A DNA stretch of 64,000 bases, from assembly GCF_000090795.2 (NCBI RefSeq), contig NW_003546260.1:352528-416527 (forward strand), in the 5' to 3' direction. A model generated the notes under the pieces. It worked only from the letters and a program-made list of their open reading frames with translations, had not been told where the DNA came from and did no database searches. The DNA comes from Amphimedon queenslandica (taxonomy: Eukaryota > Porifera > Demospongiae > Haplosclerida > Niphatidae). Position 1 is the stretch's first letter, and each line of letters starts with the position of its first letter. This document shows positions 49,261-61,600 of the stretch, piece by piece. The position numbers and the translations under genes are program-made.

Positions 49261-52200
49261 ATGGCAGCTGCTGATATGAGCTCTGTTTTGAGCTCACCGA
49301 GAAGCCCAAAGCCTTTGAAACCAGGTTTTTATAGACAAGATATAAATAGAGATACCTGGATTGTCAAGGAAAGGTACCAAGATATGTCTCCTATTGGAAT
49401 TGGCGGCTTCAGTACAGTTTGGTAAGCAACCCTCGTTTTTTGTTACCCCCGAGGTTACCCCTTATGCTTCTTGCATATTTTATTGATCATGAAACCCAGT
49501 AAAATAGGCTTGTTTAAATCCAAGGATAGAACCCAACGAACAAGACAATTATGTCTTACTTCTGAATGTATTTAAATCTTTTTTAGAAATTAGGACAGTA
49601 GTACTGTATTTTAAATTTTTTTACAAGAAGTATTGCACTTTTGTTTGAAATAATATTTGTAACGCAATGCTTCACAATACTGTATTTATTTTATGTCAAT
49701 TATTGTATAGTGGGTTGATTTTCCAAGCATGAAATCACCTTGGCACCTATTGGCAAATTTACAAGGCAATGCAAGGATAAAATTTTATGTCTTTCTTTAC
49801 TGACCATTTTTGGTATAAAAGTAGTTGTCATAGATTAAAATAATATTCCTGAATACATGTATTTGAAATTGCAAAATTAGTGAATTTAAAAATCTTGGAT
49901 TCATTGTACACCTTATGCTAAGATTGTTGTCATAGCATAGATATTAGAGTAAATGAAAGGGATTGAACCTCCATTTATTTGTTTTGTTGCTAATTAAACA
50001 GAGGCGGGTGGTCATTTTTTGGCAGATTTTGGAGCAAAAATCACAGATTCTATTGCTTTGTTTTTGAATAACGCCAAGACGGTGCCATTTATGCAAACAA
50101 AATTAACACACAATACTAACCAGTGTTTATGCTTTTTATTAATATTTTATGTTAAGCAAATCAATGTGTGTGTAAGTAGTTTTGTCAGTCTTTCACTAAA
50201 AATACTATCTTTTCCCCCTCTGAAAGACTCATTTTGTTCTTGAGCCAGGAATAAGTATAATCATCTTAAAGAGCTTGAAATCTCCTGTGGAAAGAGCTAA
50301 CTTACACGTACTTGTTGATACTATGAAGCGTGAGTGTTTTACGAACGATGAAGTGTTTAAAAAAACAGGCGACTTTGTGTACCTACATGTATAACTGCCT
50401 GCAAATTGGCTTTATGGAGACAAAAACCTTGCTGCAGGTAGCTCTAAATATTCTATGTGGAATAGGCCATATATCATAAGCAAGTGCTATCCTGGAGCAA
50501 CATAAAATTCCTTTGAAATCCTTCCAGAGCAACTTCACCAATGGAGGAGGGGGGAATACAATCAAAACACTAATAATTGTCACATGGTAATCCAACCCGC
50601 ATTTCCTGTTGCTACGCCCCGTTTCCAATCCCTTTCATTTACTCTAATATCTATGGTCATAGGCTTTTGAGTAATAGCAAGAGTACATAATACCTAAAGA
50701 AAGTATTGAATGGTCCTATACAAGCTGCTGCATGAGGGCGTATTTACTCAAAGTCACAATCCGCATACTCCAGTATACTTTATCAATGAATATAATTATT
50801 GTGTAGACATTGAGTTGCCATTGTCACGAGTTGGCAAGTGCTTGGGGCACAAACTCCTGGATACTAGCAGCATTGTCTTTGTAGTTCATCTTTCCAGCCT
50901 TCTTTCAGTTCCTTTCTTGTATTGGAAGAGATTACCAAGTTTTTAAAGCTAAGGGCCAGATAATGTTGCCACATGGTTGATCACGTGATATGGTAAGTAT
51001 ACTGGAGTGTGCGGATTGTGACTTTGAGCAAATAGGCCCTCATGCAGCAGTCTGCTATAGGGCTGTTGGATACTCTCTTTAGGTATTACCGTATGTACTC
51101 TTGGTAATAGACATACCTACTTTATACTTACAGCAAATATTTTTGCCTCGTTGACTAAAACTATGTATTAAATTCTATTTCTGTACCATAAACACTTTGC
51201 TCTCTTTGAGTGGACTACTGTAATTTCTCTAAAAATTAGTCATCACCGTTTTGGGGCAGGTAATTTTGAGAACGATATGTTAGGCGTCAAACGGAAATAA
51301 TTATGTCAAAATAATTATTTTTGATGAATTTAGAGGCAGCATGGTGGTGCGTGAGTGCATCATGAAAGTCTGCCAAGTCACTGCTTACCTGCCACTCCAT
51401 TGACAGTAGATGAATATTATTGAGAATCCTGACGAAATTAGAACACGTGGTGGGGATATTTTTTGTGACGAATATTTACTTTAGGTACTATTTCTCCCAA
51501 ATAATTATTTATTTTCAAAGTTATAGTGCCGAATTTTTAGAGACATTACGGTAATTGTCTATGGGTGTAAGTACAGTGTAGCTTCCTTAGTACCTTTGGT
51601 TTGAGTGTTATGTGATGTCATTTACTCATAGCAGACTCATTTCTTTTACAGAAAATATGCAAAGCACTACAATAATTTATTAACTTGTGCCAACTCTCGC
51701 TGCTACTTTAAAAGCCGAAGAGAAAAAACAACTGTGGTCTGTGGAGAGTCTTTCTAAACTTCCTCATTTGAATTTTAGTTAGACACCTGTACCTCCTAAT
51801 GATAGCTCTAATATTATATTTGTCACCTAAAATTTTGTCAATTTTAGGAAAATGAAAAAGTTTAAGTATCTGTCAAAAGAATTTGTAGGGCAAGATTAAT
51901 GATGAAATAAGTAGCCACATCTATTGACAGTAGACCAGATGGTGAAGGCAATACATGTATGTCAAAATTTTTGCTACCTGTATATTTTGAGACACTTGTG
52001 AGAAATACAGTGACATTTTTCTATTACTAACTAGTAACACACGTGTTGTTGTTCTGTACTTCTGCAAATGATTGGAATATTTTGTTGCATATGTTTGTAC
52101 ATATATTTTTTCTTGGATGACTACTAACAAGAATGACAAAATGGATGTTTAGGGGCTTTGGTAATAGCAATATAGATAACAGAGCTTAATTTTTATTGCA

Positions 52201-55200
52201 GCAAAAAATGTCACTCTCAAGCTACTGTCAAAAATGTCATTTAATTGTTAGTATTAAAATTTTTTTGCAGTGAAATCAGTCAAAAAGAAGCATAGGTACA
52301 TGTAGCTAGGGTATTTCAAAAGGAAAGACTAAAGAAGTATTGGTCAACATTGACCAGCTCGAACTAGGGGACAGAGAAACTCGTATATGGCGAACAATGA
52401 CAGCATATGTGGCAACTGTATTCATCAAGGACTATCTGTAACTTTATCATAGTTGTACTTAGGATTAAGCTTTAGCTGCAACTTAATTTTCAATAATAAT
52501 GGGTAAAATACACTACAGTATATTGGATTAGTTTGTTCTTTTCTGATACATACCGTATATCAGGTAATTTTATTAAAGAAAATTTTCAGACAGAAAAATT
52601 TCATGTACTGTAGTTTTATTTTCGCATAGTGGCTCCTCTCCGAAATTTAATAACATACATTGTAAAGAATTTTAAAGATTTTGTGAATGATCCTGCAGAG
52701 TACCTGAGTTTGAGGAGCTACACGTATCTCGTTTATTAGACTGTCTGCTATTTGCCATGGAAGAGATACTTTAAAAAAAACAAGCAGCACCATTTTACTA
52801 TGCCTTGACAATAATGCACGTGGTATCTGCGCAAAATTTGGCATACAAAAATTTATGCATGAATAAAATTATTATGAATTTTGATTTTGCAAAAAGCCAT
52901 GCATCCAAAAATGTAATACAGATGAAAATTACCATATATATAGTATTTTACTAGTTACTACTTTGAGTAGTAAATGCTGAAAGGTACTTACTCAGGGGTG
53001 GATCTAGGGGGGGGTACGTTTGTGGGGTTGCAACCCCCCCAAAACATTCTAACTCAAAAAATTTTTAATGTTTTTATTGTTGCAACAGTGGTGGAAGTGC
53101 TAACCACCTAGTTTATATAGCAACATTACTGTGGTTAATGAATATAATTAACAAAGAATGAGCTCAAAAATGGTGGAAAAGTTGATTTTCACGTAATTTT
53201 AACCACAAAATAGCGCAGAAAAGGGGGGCATGGCCAAAATCGCGGCGCGCTTCGCGCACCATTTTGTCACTCAACCCCCCCATTTGCAAAATCCTGGATC
53301 CACCCCTGTTACTGATTGCTATTTTTGCAGGTTTCAGGGCACAAACCACAAGTTATATTCAATTAGCTACATGTGTTAATTTGCCCATCTTGGCTTTGAT
53401 TTTTCTTGTATTTCTCTAGAGAAGTCTCTTAGACAGTTATAAAGTAATTAAGGTTTACATTCAATTAAATGATCAAAGTTACACAGGCGTTGACGCAAAA
53501 TTGGCCAAAATTAAATTTTGTGTGGCGTTATGGTCGTAAAAAGGAGAAACAGTGTATGTACATGTAGATAAGCAATTTTCTTTTTTGGTGCAATATCAAC
53601 TTATAGTTAGGGTTTTAAGTACTACAAATTTATAGCTTCTTTGATACATGTACGTGCACATGTACATTTAACTAACACAGGATATGATTTACTTTGTTTT
53701 GATATTTTTGGGGGTAGGGTATTTGCCTTTTGGAATTTATCTGTTTGACTTCATTTTCTGTATAATGCACATTTCTTTAGCTGTGCAGTGGACAGTGAGA
53801 CAGGAGAGAAAGTTGCTCTTAAGAAGTTAGCCCGACCATTTCAAAGTCCTGTTCATGCTAAAAGGGCATACCGAGAGATCAAATTACTAAAGATGCTGAC
53901 ACGTTCAAATGCTAATGTTTGTCAATAATTGTTGTCATAAAAATAAAGGAATTTATGTTTTTATTTATTTATAGGTAGTTGAACTTTTAGATGTTTTTAC
54001 TCCAAATGATTCTTTGGATTCATTTAATGACATGTGAGTGTATGTAATATTTATAGCTTTAGTTATGAATGGCCGTTTTATTATTGAAATGCAGCTACTT
54101 AGTGACTTGTTTTATGCAGAGTGATTTAGACAATGCTATTAAGATACAACCTATTACTGACGACCAAGTTCAGCTGTTAGTGTATCAGATATTAAGAGGA
54201 TTGAAAGTATTCTAACATCCTTTTTGAATTGTATTTATTTTGTGTTAGTATATACATTCAGCAGGTGTAATTCACCGGGTAAAGTGAAAAATTTGATATT
54301 GCATAATGCATATTAACTAAATTTTAGGATATTAAGCCAAGCAACATTGGTGTGAGCTCTGATTTGGAAATTAAAGTATGTAAACTTTCTTTTAAATTAT
54401 GTGTGTCATCATTATTGGATCAGATTTTAGACTTTGGCTTAGGAAGAAAGAAGAAAGGAGAAATGACAGGTTTACTTCTTAAACATGACTATGTCAATTG
54501 TTATGATGTACATGTACTTGTAGGTTATGTTACAACTCGTTTTTGGCGTGCTCCGGAAGTTTTATTGCAGTGGATGCATTATGATCAGAAAGGTGTTGGT
54601 AGCAATAAATTATATGCTATTACTTTTGTTTGTAGTTGATATATGGTCTGTTGGTTGTATTTTAGCAGAATTACTAACTGGTCGTGTTCTTTTCTTTGGT
54701 AAAAACTGTATCCTTTGTATTTTTTATATGAAAGAAATGGACTATTTTGTTATTTGCCTTAATTGTATTATTTAAAGATCGAGACCACCTTAATACCATT
54801 CTTCAAATTTGTGGAACTCCTGATGAAGAAATGATGAGTAAGATTGATTCTGATGATGTAAGTTACTATTATATTTTCTTACACATTTATTTTTGTGGAA
54901 TTTCTTACAACTAGGCTCGTACATATATTAGAAGCCTGCCAACTTTTGCAAAAAAAAATTTTAAGGAATATTTCACAGGCGCAAATCCTCTTGCTGTTGA
55001 TTTGTTAGAGAAACTTCTTCATCTTGATCCTGATCGACGACCTTCAGCTGCTGAAGCGTTGGAGCATCCATATTTTAGTTGGCTGCATCGTTCTGATGAT
55101 GAGGTATGATGCATTGTTTCTTTATTGTGTTGTACAAGTACATGTATTGTAATTCTGTAGCCAATATGTGACCAGCAGTACACTGATGAAACAGAGGATA

Positions 55201-55340
55201 AGGATCTTGACACTGAAGCTTGGAAAAGTGAGATGAAATTGTTAGGTATCTTAATTTTAGTTTTCACAGGATTAATTTATGATGAACTTCTTATACCTTA
55301 CTCTCCGCCTTTCAACACACAGCCAATGGATACTTCTTAA
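49261..55340 (+). CDS. p38: p38 MAP kinase, copy B (diverged paralogue)
   Basis: Thirteen exons (49261-49421, 53781-53916, 53975-54033, 54095-54206, 54249-54278, 54328-54375, 54424-54469, 54524-54592, 54636-54707, 54778-54857, 54915-55103, 55161-55246, 55270-55340). Kinase motifs: IGIGGFSTV (third loop Gly replaced by Ser), [45 protein letters not shown] with TGY kept, [15 protein letters not shown] and [20 protein letters not shown]. The activation loop has the same length as in copy A. The C-terminus is longer ([20 protein letters not shown]). Catalytic Lys, HRD Asp and DFG Asp are intact, so it is probably active. Intron 1 is 4.36 kb and crowded with transposable elements. Exon lengths 59, 112, 30, 48 and 189 equal those of copy A. 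Confidence 0.95.
49936..50655. mobile_element. CATAGAT-TIR element with 7-bp target duplication (longer copy)
   Basis: CATAGATATTAGAGTAAATG, then AAAGGGATTG, is mirrored by CAATCCCTTTCATTTACTC, then TAATATCTATG. The direct repeat GTCATAG flanks it exactly (49929-49935, 50656-50662). 720 bp, no recognisable protein. It lies in p38-B intron 1. Confidence 0.85.
50671..51110. mobile_element. Long-TIR foldback element
   Basis: About 100 bp at each end are inverted copies, including AATACCTAAAGA, GCTGCTGCATGAGGGC, CAAAGTCACAATCCGCA and CTCCAGTATACTT, leaving roughly 230 bp of unique interior. It starts 15 bp from the previous element. Confidence 0.8.
51216..51553. mobile_element. MITE with TAC(T/C)GTAAT ends
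   Basis: TACTGTAATTTCTCTAAAAA at the left, with TTTTTAGAGACATTACGGTA at the right. About 25-bp TIRs. It lies in p38-B intron 1. Confidence 0.7.
52993..53308. mobile_element. CAGGGGTGGATC-TIR element with TTACT duplication
   Basis: CAGGGGTGGATCTAGG at the left and CCTGGATCCACCCCTG at the right; TTACT directly repeats at 52988-52992 and 53309-53313. Runs of G/C (GGGGGGGG, CCCCCCC) sit just inside the ends. Non-autonomous; p38-B intron 1. Confidence 0.78.
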
Positions 55341-55676
55341 CTATAATAGTTGTACTTCATTTTTTTATCAATTATTATTTTAATAAAAATTATTGATTCT
55401 GAAAAGCAATTGTGATGTGTTTTGGTTTATGGTTTGAAGTATAATGGTCTACTGATATATTTTAACGAAGTTCTTTGCATAGCAATTATTGCTACAAAGT
55501 GACATGCAGTCTCAGTTTTGAAGCTACAGTTTTAGTTCTATCCCTGCTATGCAACAAAGTGGGAGGGGGTGCCTGGGGCAGTGCTGACCACGCCTCTTTG
55601 TTAATAGTGGTTGACTGACTTGACTCTCGTCCCTCTGGTTGACTGGTTCTTTGCTCGCTTTGTCTTGCTTTTAATA
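55341..55676. other. Intergenic gap between p38-B and PI3K
   Basis: Holds AATAAA (55380s) suitable for p38-B polyadenylation, and the putative PI3K promoter. No other structure seen. Confidence 0.5.
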
Positions 55677-58600
55677 ATGTCGGAACCATCCATTCTGACC
55701 GTGTTGCTCTCTTTGAGTTCAGGAGAGACATTTGAAGATATACCAGTGACAGATTTGGAAGTAACACTGGGTGAATTCCTTGACGTTTCTCTAAAGGCGT
55801 TGGAAGTGAGCATTTTTTGTTGTTAGTTCTGGGGCTGTATCTAGGACATGTGTGCTATAGTCCCCAGAGCCTCTGTTTTGTTCTTAATAAGTGTAAGCAA
55901 ATGAGATAGGTTTGTTTTCCTGGTCATTCTGGGATGTACACGTACATATCATGCATTGTGGGAGGGCCTGATACACCTTCGTTCCTGTCATCTGGAATTA
56001 GGAATCTTTCTATAAGTACAACTACATGTTGTATAATTATTTTGTGTCTTAGTCTATTTTGGTGAATAGTTAATGTAAATAAGTGTTAGTCTCACCCTGC
56101 CCCTTCGCTACCTGCAGAGGAAGGGTTTGGAGACACTGCATGCCATCTAAAATGTGTGCAAAGAAGAGCACGTGGTTGGCTCTACGTCATGTGACAGAAG
56201 AGACTACATCAGTCAAAACAGCTGAAAGAGATTCTAAAAGAAGATAAGGATAAGCCTCTTTGACATCTCTTGCAGATTTGATAGCAGCAACTCATCACAG
56301 AGTGCCATAACATTTCCTTTTTATTGATGAAGTTTTATTGTAACACGTGACAGTATTATTGTGTTATAAATGCGATGGCGTCATTGTAGTAACCAGCATA
56401 ATAATGCTTCTCTTAAACCTTGAGAAAGAAATCGATGAAGTGTTATAGGCTCCTTCCTACCTTTATTTGGTCCTCAATCTTCCTTCCTCTTTTATCTTAG
56501 AAGAGCTCTTTGGTTACATGACTACTTGTCCTACACGTGGTTCGAGCAATCTGATTGGGACATAGATTTCTCTGCATATAGCAACATTTTTTACTACGAG
56601 TGTCTCCAGACCCTTCCTCCAAGGTAGCAAAGGGGTGTGGCAAGACTAAATAGGTTTATGTCAGTTTTGTTGTTAGGAACACCATACACTTGGTAAACAA
56701 AATAGTATAAGAATTGTACCTGATACTGTGATCACTTTTTGTCATCACAGAAAAGTATAGATAATTATCAAAGAAAAAGGCAATGTGGTGCCTCAATGGC
56801 AGCCTGTTTGTGTATGTTAATTTAGTGCTACAGGTACCTGCTTACGTATAGTATATGTGCTACTCCTTTGCCATTCTAGATGATATTAGATAGTAATGAC
56901 GAAATATGACTGAAGCTGGACGTGTCAGCAATAGGCTGACAGACATATTGCTGAACTAGAGTAAACTTTGGGGGAACACAATTAAAACATACATATGTAG
57001 ATAAGTCATCACATAAAATAATTAAGCCACCACATTATGTTTGAATTTACATGTACACAAGTTACACATACATGTACTTCCCCCAAAAAATTTTGGTGAC
57101 ATTTGAAAAAGGAGAATATCAGTTGACAATTAGTATGTTTTTCTATGAATACAATACACTATAATACAAATTATAGCAAACTTATAGTCAACTTAAATGT
57201 GATGCCTGCCAACTTATTTTTGACCCACTAGTGCAGTGCTGTAGGTATGTATACTACATGTATTATGTACTGTATATTAAATAATGTACAAAATGCAGTT
57301 CCAAATTTTATTTAGTATTGAAGAGCATAATTATTATTCCTTAGCAAGATGCGATTCATGTATTGTACATGCAAGTCGTACAATGCACATGTACATGTGC
57401 TTGTGCATGCGAAATATAACTAGACGTGATTAGTAGGTAGAAAATTGAATGCATGGTGTACCGGCATGTACAATTGTACATGCATGTGTACCTACTTACA
57501 GGTGTTTGTAGCTCTACCGTAAACCTATACTCTTGTATCTTTATTGTAAATAGAGAAATTTTCAAAAAATTTAATTTTTCAGATTATTTAAGAAATTAAC
57601 TACTTTATATTTGTTTTAAAAGAATATCTAGTTTATATCCATGACTTTTACTCCAGCTTCAGTTCTTTCTTTATAATTCTCGTAGCTTCCCTGAACTTCT
57701 GCTCATGCCTCTTTAGTCTCTACTCTCTACCAATACTTTCTAGTTAAAATAAGCTGCCAGGTTCTAGAGGAGCTACATGTAGCTTATAATGAAAATGAGA
57801 GTTATTTGGATAATGATGACTATCTAAAAATTCAAATCATTATTCAATTTATTTTCTGATCAAAATGGTCTGGATTTATGGTATATCATTATCATTTCAT
57901 TGCATCTAGTGAGCATAAGTATTGAAATATGTTATACTGTACTAATAGGTTATTAAGTGCCCTTTGTTGTTAAGCGCCTAGTTCTTATTAGGCGCCTAGC
58001 TCAATGTAGCTCTTAGCATGGGTTTCTTAAGAGCAGTACAAAACAGTAGGAGTCCAAGCAGTAGGAGTTAAAGCAGTAGGAGTCCAGACACTTTTTATAA
58101 GCATTGTGGCCACGAACCAGACTGTCAAAAGATCATTCTTCACCACCTGCCATTGTAAAGCCAGTAAAGTGATTAATTAATTATTATTGTAAACCACACC
58201 TACTGTATTTATTAAGCGCAGAGTCATTATTAAGTGCCCGTTTTTCTGTCATTTTCTGCATAAGCGCCTACGCTTAATAACCCGTTAGTACGGTATGAGA
58301 ATTTTGGGCCTTGTATACAAGCTATTTATGGCGTGTACATGTATGTTTGCCTTCTCCTATGCTACAGTATAATTGCACTATGTATACATGTATATGTATA
58401 TCTCCCTTTATTTTTTAAAGTTTGCCACAAACAGGATATATGATTGTCTCTTCACCATCATGAAAATGTGTTTCATTGTTAGGGAGATTGTAAAATAACT
58501 TTACCAGAAACTGATAGTGACTTAATTGATACTCAAGACTTTCATGTCTTTTCAGTTGATAAATCAGAGGAATTTTCACTCTCTACTCAGCTTAAGAATA

Positions 58601-61600
58601 TTTCCTATATAAGCACAGCTTCTCTGAAAGATCCACCTACTTTGTTCCTTGAATCTTCCATTTTTCGCTCCGCCATTGAAGTTGACATTGACTCTCGAAT
58701 CAAGAGAAGAAGAGAAACAATTGGTAGTAGGTTAGTGTAAACTAAATCTTATTATCTCCTTTATTGCACTATATACTGTACATGTAGTGTGAAAAATAGT
58801 GCTCCCTATCCTCCTGTTCGTTCACTCTCCCTTAGTTCTAAGGGAATGAGTTCAGAGCATATGATATTTCTTGCTGGTAGGAAGGAATATGACAATAATA
58901 TGTCACAGCGCATGTATGGTTCAACTGATGTAATGTCTTTAAGTGAAGGCACTAGTTCACTTAATTTGCCTGAAGAATCTCTTCAAAGAGTTTTTTCTAA
59001 TTCTATGTCAATGATTGACGAAACTGGTTCTATTCAGTCGTATGGATCAGAAGCATCTGAAGTTTTGAGGTTTGCCTTTATATTTTTCAATGTTGTATTT
59101 AAAGTATGTACATGTACATGTAGTAGGAAACTTGGTGGAAAAGATGGACTACATGATTCTGATGCATTTAGTCATGGGGGTGAAAGCAGTCAGGTAAAGT
59201 TGTGTTTTAATTTTAATTTGTCATTTTGATGTGTAGGAAAGTGAAGTACAACATCCTCCAAGGGTATACATAAGACATAGCACATGTGATGAAGAGCAAG
59301 AGACAGTTGTCAAAACTTCTGGTGTGGATGATAATAATCTTTTACCTACTTGTGAAGAAAACACTCCTCCTGATACTCCTGCAAAACAATCGTCAGCATT
59401 ACGTTCAAGAAAAGTAAAATTAAGTTCACGTAGAGCCTCAGCAATGGCAACTCTGAGTCCACTACCTGTCAATGATGATACAGTATTGAACCTACCATCA
59501 CCTCTTTTGAATGCACAGGTTTTTATATTTACTATTTACTTTTTGGTGTGATATACATTTACATTTGTATTTGTCATAGGGGTCATTTAATAGAACTACT
59601 TTTAGAGCGTAAGTTAATTCGTTGGTACGTGTATGTGTCATTATTATTATTCATTTTGTCATGTAGGAAACGTAATGGTTCAACTGTGATTAGCCCACAG
59701 CATACCAAGGTTTATGGTAGCATCAAAGTCAGTACAATTATAGATCGAGTATACTTCAATTTATGATCTCATTATTAATGTAGTTGTTTGTTGTTGATTT
59801 TGATATAGTGGTTGCTAATATCATTCTTACTATGGATATCAGAGGTACAGTATGTGATGTCACTGTAATGCACTGTACACTTATATTGCATCAAAGAATA
59901 TCATTTATTATAATGCAGGTGATAACACTGTTACTCAAATCAAGCAATCTCTTTGGAGACTCCTGAGGTATGAAGTTTTTGTGCAACATTTTCTATTTAG
60001 TGACATTAGGGATGAAGGCCATGTTACCCAAGAATGTGATTCTCTGTGGGATCCTGAGAAGTTTACCCTGACATATGAAATGAATTCTAGTGTATATGAG
60101 CTGTATGATGAGCAGCAAATATTGTATGTACCAGTTTTTTCAAGGTTTTGCATTTCCATGTGTTTTAATTATTTTCTTAGTCAAACAACAACTGTGGCTC
60201 AACTTTGGCGTCAGGAAAAACGACAGAAAGGTCAACTATCTGTGGTGACAAAAAGAGCTGAGAGCAAGGAAGAGAAGACCTTGAACATGGCCATTAGCTC
60301 AATGATTGGCATTGGACTCTATCAGCTACAGTTTGCTAATAATGATGAGCTAGATATTACTAGAAGAAAGATGGTTGCGTAAGTAGATTGCATGTGTTAC
60401 AATTATCATTATCACAAAGAAATTTGTTATAAGTTGAAATAATAATCAGTTTTTGGTTAATTCAGTTACAATACATGTATTTTACATTGACCTTGAGAAA
60501 GTCTACAAATGTTTATAAATGTTTTTCATTTATGCGATTTACTGTACACTTATTTGTACATGTATTAACACTACTAGAATAGTAGTTTTTGTGCTAGCTA
60601 CATGTAGCTGCATTTATATAGAAATATTAATATTATGGGGACATTTGTTATGTGTGGTTTGTTTGGCTTTGTATAGGCTTTATTGTATGTATTTACATGT
60701 ACATGTATGCTGTGAACAATTGTAATTTAGTTAATAATGATTATTGTTAAATCCACATTAGGTTCACATGTACATGTATATAGTCATTTTTGCTTCTTTA
60801 ATGTAGTCAATGTACATGTACATGTACAATGTAAAATCATTGTATCAGTTGATGCATGAATTTGTCAGAAGTCCATGAAAAGGCTGCAGCTGAAAGCTTG
60901 TTGCACTCATCCTAGAATAATGATGATTTACGTTACATACTGTAGGTCGCCTTTGTTTTGAAGGCTGTAAATTTTGAGAATTTGCTTTAAAATCTATTTT
61001 GTGGTTTTAATTTTTACGAATTTATGCTATCTGCCATCTTGTACCGTAATTTAATTTTTATGAAAGTATTTTTTGTGAATAACTATTTTAAAAAATTGCA
61101 AAATTGGAAAAATTTACTACTCTCGAAAAAAGGCGCCCTACTGTACATTCACTACATTGTACACTGTACATGCATGATTTCATATTTCCATTGTCATTTA
61201 TTTTTGTAATTTCAATGAATATTTTTAATTCATAAAAAATAATTGAGAATTTGCAGTTGTCATAGTACAATTGCAAAAATTTCAGACAATAAGGTTATGG
61301 AGCTGTGTCATAAAACACAGTTTTTGCTTTTAATTTACATTTAAAAATGTATATTAACTACAAATATACGTGTACATGCATACTTACATATTTTTGTGTA
61401 AAAAAGCAATAGTAGTAGTAAATAAAAGTAGGTACATGTAGATACATGCATGTACATTATACATGTACATGTACAATGTTCATCTATTGTGATAGTGTGT
61501 GTTTATTTTATTTGAGGTTCAGTTAACTTTTAGTGAATACAGTTTGTTGAAATGCTCCTATTGTGAGCATAGCTGGCTGACTGTGCTGCTGTTATACATG

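Noticed and set aside
50019-50243. 74-codon frame starting MADFGAK
   Set aside because: Lies entirely inside a non-autonomous inverted-repeat element and has no protein similarity I recognise.
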